NCBI RefSeq assembly: GCF_004216475.1
Contig: NZ_CP022303.1
Span: 2,232,001-2,296,000 of the forward strand
Source of the DNA: Thalassococcus sp. S3
Lineage (GTDB): Bacteria > Pseudomonadota > Alphaproteobacteria > Rhodobacterales > Rhodobacteraceae
DNA: 64,000 nucleotides
Direction: 5' to 3'
Numbering within the stretch: the first letter of the stretch is position 1; every line of letters starts with the position of its first letter. The translations under genes and the position numbers were made by a program. Of this stretch, positions 58,522 through 64,000 are shown one piece after another. The notes under the pieces are model-generated. The model worked only from the letters and a program-made list of their open reading frames with translations, was not told where the DNA came from and made no database searches.

Positions 58522-58542
58522 GCGATGCGTGAAACGCATCGC
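58522..58542. terminator. Hairpin between the 87-residue gene and the DUF6499 gene
   Basis: GCGATGCGT (58522-58530) pairs perfectly with ACGCATCGC (58534-58542) around a 3-base loop, 19 bases after the stop of the gene at 58561. It may act as a terminator, attenuator or processing site; no T tract follows. Confidence 0.45.
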
Positions 58543-58560
58543 ACATCGGGTGTGCCTTGG

Positions 58561-58824
58561 TCAGCCGGCGATGAGGTTGCGATAGCCGTTCTCGGCCATC
58601 CAATGGGCGCGCCCGAGATGTCCGGCATGCAATTTGTGCGCGCGCTCCGGTTCAGCGTCAGCATCGATTCCGAACAGGATCTTGACGATGTCGGCAAGCG
58701 GCGCGTCGTCTGCTTCGGCGTCGAGAAGACGCGCGTAGAGCTTCAAATGCTGCCGGTCATAGTCGGTCACGAAGTCATTCTCCGGGGGAGTATCGGCAAA
58801 GTGTGCGGCAGGCTTTCCTGTCAT
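58561..58824 (-). CDS. Conserved ICE protein of unknown function
   Basis: The 87-residue protein (MTGKPAAHFADTPPENDFVT, then DYDRQHLKLYARLLDAEADD) is helical and acidic. I do not recognise a named domain. Its position before the DUF6499-DUF2285 gene and divergent from the XRE regulator suggests it is part of the ICE control region and is controlled from the palindrome at 58949. Confidence 0.7.
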   Translation of the reverse strand: MTGKPAAHFADTPPENDFVTDYDRQHLKLYARLLDAEADDAPLADIVKILFGIDADAEPERAHKLHAGHLGRAHWMAENGYRNLIAG

Positions 58825-58948
58825 TTGTGTCCCCCCAACGCGTCCCGACGCATCAATGGTTAATGCCTTATTCGCGGCCTAGCTGGCAAGCATCCGACAG
58901 TTGAACGCTCGTTTTTCTGCTGCCGGGCGATGCTTGAAGAAGCACGCC

Positions 58949-58981
58949 CGCGTATTATAGCGCGTCGCACTATAATACGCG
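58949..58981. promoter_or_regulatory. Palindromic divergent promoter/operator of the XRE gene
   Basis: CGCGTATTATAG (58949-58960) and CTATAATACGCG (58970-58981) form a perfect 12-bp inverted repeat with a 9-base spacer. TATAAT is present on both strands, so each arm can serve as a -10 element for divergent transcription. It ends 18 bases before the XRE ATG. A dimeric XRE repressor binding here would control itself and the 87-residue gene. Confidence 0.75.
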
Positions 58982-58999
58982 ATAGGGCTGTGTCGGCGG

Positions 59000-59218
59000 A
59001 TGGATATCCGTCACACATTTGGTAACAATCTCAAGCATTACCGGACCCAAGCGAACATGAGCCAGGCCGCGCTCGCGGTGAAGATGGGCATCGACCGAGC
59101 GCATGTTAGCGCCATGGAGCGCGGGCAGCAGAACGTCACCATCGTCACGCTCTGGCACGTTGCGCAGGCGCTCGACGTAGAGCCTGCGGTGCTTCTAAAA
59201 GAGATCGGATCGAGCTAA
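59000..59218 (+). CDS. XRE-family transcriptional regulator
   Basis: The 72-residue protein is a single lambda-repressor-like HTH domain: FGNNLKHYRTQANMSQAALA, VKMGIDRAHVSAMERGQQN, LWHVAQALDVEPAVLL. It is the only plus-strand gene in this part of the ICE and lies directly after the perfect palindrome at 58949-58981, which suggests autoregulation and control of ICE activity. Confidence 0.92.
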   Translation: MDIRHTFGNNLKHYRTQANMSQAALAVKMGIDRAHVSAMERGQQNVTIVTLWHVAQALDVEPAVLLKEIGSS

Positions 59219-59275
59219 ATCTGTGACCAAAGCCGAAGTTTTTGACAAATATTCGAACATTCCGGACGCTGGTTT

Positions 59276-59917
59276 TTATTGCCTTGAGTTAACAGCGATC
59301 GCCGCGGCATCGATCCATGCTTTTTGCTTGAGTGACCGGTTCTGATAGACATCGATGTGTCCTAAATCCTTTCTTAGCCAGCTCGAGATTTCGGTCTTTT
59401 TGCGCTTTGCATCTGCCAATGATAACCATGGGTTCAGGTAAATTCGTCTGAGACTGCGGGCGGAAAATGCAAGTTTTTCAGGCACAGTGTTCTGAGCCTG
59501 TTCAACTCTGACAATACGGAACTCTCGCTCGTCGCTATATTGAACTCTCTTCGTAAAAGGAATCGACTTTGGTTCAAGCCGCCTCAGGTCCTCGGCGTTC
59601 CGATATTGAACAATGTCCGCAACAAGAGATGGATCATTCTGTAAGTCGTTCAGAAGGCTGTCTTTCTCAAACCATAGACACACGCCATGCTCTCGCTCAC
59701 CGAAGACATGCCAGAAATGATACCGATCCACTGCTTCGGTAAGACAAGTGGCCCTCAAATTGAAACCGCCAAAGTTTTTGGAGCTGAGTCGAATGACTTC
59801 GCTATCATTTTGGTCTTCCCAGTCGCTGGGATCTCCTAAATACAATTGCCGCTCCTGAAGTATCCCCTTCAAGTGCTCCAATTTTGTGTATTTTTTCAGC
59901 CACGAAGAATTGGCCAA
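59276..59917 (-). CDS. DUF2971-like protein
   Basis: The 213-residue reading starts at TTG 59917 after AGGAGC and runs LANSSWLKKYTKLEHLKGIL, LYLGDPSDWEDQND, FWHVFGEREHGVCLWFEKDSL, then RVQYSDEREFRIVRV. The 'short-helix, xPxxFNDP-like, W..Y, E.E.R' order matches DUF2971. Such proteins are cargo of mobile elements and defence islands; their function is unknown. A longer frame opens at 60166 inside DUF736, but a terminator at 60045 separates the genes, and the protein has no internal Met. The GC content is lower than that of the neighbours. Confidence 0.65.
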   Translation of the reverse strand: MANSSWLKKYTKLEHLKGILQERQLYLGDPSDWEDQNDSEVIRLSSKNFGGFNLRATCLTEAVDRYHFWHVFGEREHGVCLWFEKDSLLNDLQNDPSLVADIVQYRNAEDLRRLEPKSIPFTKRVQYSDEREFRIVRVEQAQNTVPEKLAFSARSLRRIYLNPWLSLADAKRKKTEISSWLRKDLGHIDVYQNRSLKQKAWIDAAAIAVNSRQ

Positions 59918-60044
59918 CTCGGCGCTCCTAACGATGTGCGAGATAGAGATTAGCCCATAGGTACGCAGCTGAAAATAGAGGAGGTTGTTGCTTGAGAGGC
60001 GGAGCCTGCTTTCAGCTCTGAACCGTGATCCGCGGTAGCGCACG

Positions 60045-60076
60045 AAAAAGCCCCGCCCGGTCTCTCGGGCGGGGCT
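60045..60076 (-). terminator. Rho-independent terminator of the DUF736 gene
   Basis: On the minus strand GCCCCGCCC pairs with GGGCGGGGC across GAGAGACC and runs into TTTTT, starting about 15 bases after the DUF736 stop. The 9-bp GC stem and T tract make it a strong intrinsic terminator, which separates DUF736 from the DUF2971-like gene. Confidence 0.92.
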
Positions 60077-60089
60077 GAGGTCGCGATCC

Positions 60090-60425
60090 TCAGTCGCCGT
60101 TCTTGCGGCGTGCCCGGGACCAGATAAGGCTGAAGGTCTCCTCGCCGCCTTCGACGACGGTGTCATCGAAGAGGTTGGCGTAAATCGGCTGGGTGAAGCT
60201 CGGATCGTCCAGCTTGAGGCTCAGATAGTCGCGCTGCTCGTTCGAGGTCTTGGGCCAGGCGGCGCCGATTTCGGCGCGGCCGACGAAGACCCGGTGGGAG
60301 GGAGCGTTCTCGCCGGAGGTGCTGTCTTCGGGGACGATGCGGACATTCTGCGCCTGCACGTTGAGGGTGACGATTTCTCCGACGTATTCGTTGCCGGTCT
60401 TCTTGAAGGTTCCGATGGTGGCCAT
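60090..60425 (-). CDS. DUF736 protein
   Basis: The 111-residue protein (MATIGTFKKTGNEYVGEIVT, then RIVPEDSTSGENAPSHRVFVG, EIGAAWPKTS, DYLSLKLDDPSF) matches DUF736, one of the most conserved small proteins of alphaproteobacterial ICEs and plasmids, with unknown function. A ribosome site (GGAGAA) lies just before the ATG at 60425. It is divergent from the RNase P-like RNA region. Confidence 0.94.
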   Translation of the reverse strand: MATIGTFKKTGNEYVGEIVTLNVQAQNVRIVPEDSTSGENAPSHRVFVGRAEIGAAWPKTSNEQRDYLSLKLDDPSFTQPIYANLFDDTVVEGGEETFSLIWSRARRKNGD

Positions 60426-60559
60426 GTCATTTCTCCTATTGGCTTTCGATCCCGCGCCCGTCGCGGTCTCGATGGCGATCGTCAGGACCGGGACGATCCG
60501 TCGACGCAGCCCTTGGCCCGCAGCGCCAGCGAAGGACGCCGGGGGCGGACTTTCTTGGA

Positions 60560-60750
60560 CCCGTCAGGGTCGTCCCGCGAGGAATGGGCAAAGCCCAGGG
60601 GAGGAAAGTCCGAACCCGGTGTTGCGGCTGAGACGGTCGAGGCGTCAGCCGATCCCGGTCAGATCAGCCCATTGAGAGGCCGTGACGGACGCGGGTGACG
60701 AGGGCATGGGATGAGAAATGACCGCCACCCTCGGACCGGGCAATCCATCG
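60560..60750 (+). ncRNA. Candidate reduced RNase P-like RNA
   Basis: AGGGGAGGAAAGTCCG at 60597-60612 is identical over 16 bases to the conserved P4 5' region of bacterial RNase P RNA (as in E. coli rnpB). At 60711-60727 ATGAGAAATGACCGCCA resembles conserved region IV (GAUGAAUGACYGYCC). Right after it, at the expected spacing, TCGGAC (60731-60736) pairs perfectly with GTCCGA (60608-60613), replacing the usual CCGGG/CCCGG pairing of P4 by a compensated one. Hairpins CGGCTGA/TCAGCCG (60625-60651) and TGGGC/GCCCA (60585-60597) fit a compact RNA. Only about 145 bases separate P4 strands, so the specificity domain is absent. Ends are uncertain. Confidence 0.6.
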
Positions 60751-61195
60751 GCAATGTCGGTCGGAGAAAGACAGGCTCTGGCGTGCAGAACGGCGGCGAG
60801 CGGGCCATCGCCAAGCACTACCGGCAACGCGGGAATGCTTCCTACCGACGAGTCTTGTGAGCGTCCAATATGCGCTGCGCTCGATTCAGGCTCTCGAATT
60901 AGATCAAACTTGCCATGCCGAAGGCTCGTATTCGAGCTTTAACCCGCTTCACTCCAGACCTTGATGCTGCATTGTCGTAGGCCGCGAGGTCTCAGCGACC
61001 GTTGGCGAACGGGCGCGCCAGCATGGCGAGTGAATGCTGCATATGATCTTCACCCACCGACCGCTTTTGACACAATGGCGGATGCTAAGCGCATGACTTG
61101 AACGGGCCGTTGCCGACAGTCCAATTCAGGGCGAAGCGACTACGTAAGCTGGAGTTCTGGCTCCAAGCATAAAATGGACTTCAACCAGAAGTGGA
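60751..61195. other. Intergenic stretch with no recognised gene
   Basis: No frame here is convincing. The sequence between the RNase P-like RNA and the GNAT gene shows no domain in either strand and its base composition drifts to lower GC after about 60,860. It may hold promoter elements for the RNA and remnants of insertions. Confidence 0.4.
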
Positions 61196-61219
61196 GGCCC
61201 CGCCAGCTTCGGCAGGGCC
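61196..61219 (-). terminator. Stem-loop after the GNAT gene
   Basis: On the minus strand GGCCCTGCC pairs with GGCGGGGCC (one G-T pair) around a 6-base loop, 15 bases after the GNAT stop. It is GC-rich with no T tract, so termination is probable but not certain. Confidence 0.55.
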
Positions 61220-61234
61220 ACCAATTAGCTTGAG

Positions 61235-61693
61235 CTACAGGGCTTTTCTGAACACGATTTTGTCATCGCCAGCATCCCAGAAGTCGCGAATGCATGCTTC
61301 TTGTTGATAACCGTTCTTACGGTAGAATTCGCGGGTAAGTGCGAAATCGTCTGTGCCTGATGTATCAACAATCAATATGCGATGGCCGAGCTGTCGCAGC
61401 TGATCTTCAAGAGCTTTCACGATCTCACCGCCTACACCGCTGCCTTGCTCCGAAGGCAAGACGGCAATTGAAAGCATGTTCCATGTGCCGACTGTCAGTT
61501 GTTCGGGTACAGTGTAGGTAAACCCGATAGGCGTTCCGTCTTTTTCACACGTTAGCCAGATGTCCTTGCTGTCTTTGTCGGACAGAAAGCCATGGATCAT
61601 ATCGGGCAGCATCTCGCTTGGAAAAAGCTGAGTGCCATCCAGTACGAGTTTAAGGGCTGGTAGATCTTCAGATTTGGTTTGTCGTATTTTCAT
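61235..61693 (-). CDS. GNAT-family N-acetyltransferase
   Basis: The 152-residue protein has the acetyl-CoA loop AVLPSEQGSGVGGEIVKAL (motif A) and FALTREFYRKNGYQQEACI (motif B), the marks of GNAT enzymes. The substrate is not predictable. The frame is open upstream to 61756 (GTG), but ATG 61693 (MKIRQTKSEDLPAL) is the expected family start. Lower GC than surrounding ICE genes points to separate acquisition. Confidence 0.85.
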   Translation of the reverse strand: MKIRQTKSEDLPALKLVLDGTQLFPSEMLPDMIHGFLSDKDSKDIWLTCEKDGTPIGFTYTVPEQLTVGTWNMLSIAVLPSEQGSGVGGEIVKALEDQLRQLGHRILIVDTSGTDDFALTREFYRKNGYQQEACIRDFWDAGDDKIVFRKAL

Positions 61694-61895
61694 CGTGAGT
61701 CTTTCAAAACACACCGGCCAAGCGAGCGCTTGAGGCATGGGGCTTTGACCCATCACACAAATTCAAAACTTTGAGTGAGTTCAGGCCATAGGAGAAAACG
61801 CGGTCGATCTGCAGTGCAGAGACCACGCCAAATTTAACGGCTAGCCCTTTGTTGGGAGCTAGCGGTTTCCTACAATCGTGAACATACAAACTCCT

Positions 61896-61919
61896 TCGTT
61901 CGCTATTTCGAGCGAACGA
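61896..61919. repeat. Inverted repeat, TCGTTCGC half-sites
   Basis: TCGTTCGCT-ATTTCG-AGCGAACGA is a perfect 9-bp inverted repeat with a 6-base spacer, upstream of the GNAT gene. A second palindrome with the same TCGTTCG half-site lies at 62129. Its meaning (operator, hairpin or recombination site) is open. Confidence 0.5.
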
Positions 61920-62121
61920 TCTCAAGCTACTGAAACTTTGAAACTTTGCAAGCATCAATCCATGCGCCGTTAGAAACTCGTCTAGCAAGTGCGGCCTTGT
62001 CAACAATTGGGCCGATTTGGGAAAGTCCGCTGATCGCAAGTCGCGGCCAAAGAGCGGACAGTCCGCTCCCTACCCCATAGGTGACATAGATAGGCGCAGT
62101 GGCGAAGATCGCTTCGTCCCT

Positions 62122-62592
62122 TCAACTATCGTTCGCGAACGAATTCGCCTGCATGGCATCTGTGTGTTGCACTTCATCCTCGCCGATGGGGCCGGCGAGG
62201 CTTGCGATCCGCACCCAGGCGGTTCCGGCAGTGACGATTCCGCCGATGATGGCGAAGGCCAGCGTCCAGCCTTCGGAAGCGCCCCCGATCTGCGACAAGC
62301 CCTTGATTGCTGAAAATCCGGCGACGCCAGCAGGCGCTGCGAAGAGCGCGCCGACGGCGAGGCGGATCAGGACGGACTGGACCTTGGCGAAGACGATCTG
62401 ACCGATGAGATAACTGAAAACGGCTGCAAACATGCCAGCAACCAATGCCGCAATCACGCCCGCTTCGGTGTCATAGACATACATGCCGACGCTCATGCCG
62501 ACGAATGCGGGTAGCGCGTAGACGGCCAATGCGAACAGCACCCAGACAAGGAAGCCGAGGCCGATGACACTCAGGAAGGCTGATACGAACAT
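62122..62592 (-). CDS. Membrane protein of unknown function
   Basis: The 156-residue protein has about five hydrophobic segments (MFVSAFLSVIGLGFLVWVLF; AGVIAALVAGMFAAVFSYLIG; SVLIRLAVGALFAAPAGVAG; GWTLAFAIIGGIVTAGTAWV). No family is recognised. ATG 62592 is preferred over the frame start at 62649. The last codons contain the palindrome at 62129-62142. It is ICE cargo or maintenance. Confidence 0.75.
   Translation of the reverse strand: MFVSAFLSVIGLGFLVWVLFALAVYALPAFVGMSVGMYVYDTEAGVIAALVAGMFAAVFSYLIGQIVFAKVQSVLIRLAVGALFAAPAGVAGFSAIKGLSQIGGASEGWTLAFAIIGGIVTAGTAWVRIASLAGPIGEDEVQHTDAMQANSFANDS
62129..62142. repeat. 14-bp palindrome at the 3' end of the membrane-protein gene
   Basis: TCGTTCGCGAACGA is a perfect palindrome whose half-site TCGTTCG also forms the inverted repeat at 61896-61919, 233 bases away. 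It lies inside the last codons of the membrane-protein gene. Confidence 0.5.
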
Positions 62593-62716
62593 GGGCGGTC
62601 TCCTCTTATGGGCTGCGCCTCCACCACCGCCACGGCGCCGATGAAGCATAGCATGTCGGCGGTGTTCACGGAATATTCTCGTTCGGCGTAACGCGATGCT
62701 TTTTGGGCATCACGGG

Positions 62717-63643
62717 TCATGACGACCCGCCTTTGGCGCTGCGGAAATCGTAGAGCGGGATGCCGAGCACCTTGGCCTTGTCGGCGAGATTGTCAGTGAT
62801 GCCCGAACCGGGGAAGACGATCAGGCCGATCGGTAGCGCCTCCAGGAGTAGATCGTTGCGCTTGAACGGTGCGGCCTTGCCGTGACGGGTCCAGTCCGGC
62901 TTGAAGACGATTTGCTGGCATTTGCGATTGTCGGCCCAGCAGGCCGCGATGCGTTCGGCACCCTTCGGAGAACCGCCATGCAGGAGCACCATGTCGTCGT
63001 GCTTGGCGCGCACCTTGTCGAGGGCGGCCCAGATGGCCCCGGTATCGTTCACGTCCTGCCCGCCGGTGAAGGCGATCTTAGTGCCGGTCGGGATCAGCGG
63101 TTCAAGTTCGGTCTTGCGCTTGGCGTCGAGATAGTCGCGGCTGTCGATCATGGCGGCGGTCATGTGCTTGCGATTGACGTGGCTGCCGGAACGCGGATGC
63201 CAAGTCTGACCGAGATGCGCCTCGAAATGTTCGGCGGCGAGGTCGCGCATGCCATCGTAAGCGTTGCGCTGTTCGGTGAGGGTGAGCCCTTCGGCGATGA
63301 GGCGTTCCAGTTCGACCGAGCGGACTTCGGAGCCGTCCTGGCTGCGTTGCGAGCGCCGCTGCGCCTGTTCGTTGTCGTCGAGCTTGCGGTCTACGCGGGT
63401 CGCCATGCGGTGGAAGACATTGGTGGTCGACCAGAGCAAATCTTCCAAATCGGGTTCGAGCCGCGTGTCGCCGAGGACGACGACAAGCGTGTCGAAGATG
63501 TCGGCGATAGCGCCTTCGACGGTACCGGCGTCTGGCAGTGGCCGCGGATCGGGTTCGTCGGCGAAGGCTCGATGTCCGAAGAGTTGCAATTCGTCGAGGA
63601 CGAGCGCTGTGGCGGACTGGGTGTCGGGCTCGTGCTGGGTCAT
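62717..63643 (-). CDS. DUF2493 (SLOG-fold) protein
   Basis: The 308-residue protein has an N-terminal helical region (LVLDELQLFGHRAFADEPDPRP...) and a C-terminal Rossmann-like SLOG/DUF2493 domain: KIAFTGGQDVNDTGAIWAAL, DDMVLLHGGSPKGAERIAA, then LIVFPGSGITDNL. The SLOG fold binds nucleotide derivatives and is related to DprA and cytokinin-activating enzymes. The gene is common in ICEs of this type, with unknown function. Confidence 0.88.
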   Translation of the reverse strand: MTQHEPDTQSATALVLDELQLFGHRAFADEPDPRPLPDAGTVEGAIADIFDTLVVVLGDTRLEPDLEDLLWSTTNVFHRMATRVDRKLDDNEQAQRRSQRSQDGSEVRSVELERLIAEGLTLTEQRNAYDGMRDLAAEHFEAHLGQTWHPRSGSHVNRKHMTAAMIDSRDYLDAKRKTELEPLIPTGTKIAFTGGQDVNDTGAIWAALDKVRAKHDDMVLLHGGSPKGAERIAACWADNRKCQQIVFKPDWTRHGKAAPFKRNDLLLEALPIGLIVFPGSGITDNLADKAKVLGIPLYDFRSAKGGSS

Positions 63644-64000
63644 GGGCGTTATGCCTCCTTGTCGCTGACCGCGCCTCGCGCGGCCTTCATGGGCGACGGA
63701 AAGCGGGACGCGAACGGGCCTGCATCCCTCATCAGAGGGACCGAAGCGTCAGCGGAGGATGGCGGAGGCGACGCCGTTTTGGATCGCGATGCAAAGCCGA
63801 GGCTTGTCCTCGGCGGCGGAAAACGGTGCCGCCGCAGCCATTGCCGGACCGGGCGGGTTCCGCTCCGGCTCGCCCCTCTCGGGAAGGCCGTCAGGCGCGG
63901 CTCCGTGGCGCGAGGTTCATTCCGCCTGTCCAGCTGCCGAGACCGGCTCTCGACTTCAGCCGGTCTCGACCGCCAGCAAGGTCGGAACATCGACCGGTGA
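63644..64000. other. Stretch to the window edge with no recognised gene
   Basis: The minus-strand frame at 63649-63990 and the plus-strand frame running over 62882-64000 are GC-rich shadows without recognisable domains (the latter antisense to DUF2493). The next ICE gene upstream in transcription probably starts beyond the window. Confidence 0.4.

Noticed and set aside
60597..60612. Possibility that the RNase P-like 16-mer is chance
   Set aside because: A chance 16-base match is unlikely in 64 kb, and the second block and compensated pairing at the right spacing support a real relation; kept as a candidate.
61704..62039. 111-codon minus-strand frame upstream of GNAT
   Set aside because: No domain, unusual composition, and it contains the inverted repeat at 61896; more likely non-coding.

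Overview
The window is a high-GC alphaproteobacterial chromosome segment, most likely Rhodobacterales (Roseobacter group). Signs of this are a CckA-type hybrid kinase, an IscR homologue without the usual cysteine cluster, a suf operon that begins with that regulator, LexA-type boxes of the GTTC-N7-GATC and GAAC-N7-GAAC kinds before recA, and a RuvC-free, recA-alaS type housekeeping neighbourhood. No taxonomic search was possible, so this is inference from gene content.

Positions 1 to about 29,000 are core chromosome. In order: the 5' part of an outer-membrane or autotransporter-like gene, tRNA-Gly(CCC), a methyltransferase followed by a ferredoxin/ASKHA corrinoid-activation-type protein, guaB, an RsmB-like rRNA methyltransferase, cckA, a sulfotransferase, recA with two LexA-type boxes, alaS, a DUF1330 protein, typA, a YitT-type membrane protein, icd, an HD hydrolase operon, and then the Fe-S assembly operon: iscR, cysteine desulfurase, sufB, three small genes, sufC, sufD, two YIP1-type membrane proteins, sufS. 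A palindrome TTAGAA-N3-TTCTAA precedes iscR, and a near copy lies inside the desulfurase gene.

The core ends at 29,085 to 29,340, where a truncated tRNA-Arg(CCG) is followed by an intact tRNA-Arg(CCG). Everything beyond this to the window end reads as an integrative conjugative element (ICE). It opens with redox/efflux cargo (LysR, F420-type oxidoreductase, MFS pump, NmrA-type protein, epoxide hydrolase, LysR). A complete mating-pair operon follows on the minus strand (trbB C D E J K L F G I plus DUF2274). A secreted beta-propeller/cytochrome P460/cytochrome b561 cassette with its own LysR separates this from the DNA-processing module (CopG-type protein, TraG coupling protein, DUF3363 relaxase, lytic transglycosylase, TraF peptidase, DUF2840, HTH protein). 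The far end holds ICE maintenance genes (frameshifted DUF6499-DUF2285, XRE regulator, DUF736, DUF2493) with further cargo (DUF2971, GNAT acetyltransferase). No integrase is visible; it is presumably beyond the right edge.

Three observations stand out. (1) A two-gene operon at 55,878-57,659 encodes a class III nucleotidyl-cyclase-like protein and a protein with a HEPN-like R-X4-H motif, a possible undescribed cyclic-nucleotide defence system. (2) Just upstream of DUF736, at about 60,560-60,750 on the plus strand, lies a sequence with RNase P RNA hallmarks: a 16-base match to the conserved P4 5' region, an AATGACCGCC block like conserved region IV, and a P4 3' strand that compensates for changes in the 5' strand. 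It looks like a reduced RNase P-like RNA carried by the ICE. (3) A perfect 12-bp inverted repeat with TATAAT on both strands precedes the XRE regulator and probably forms the ICE's regulatory switch.
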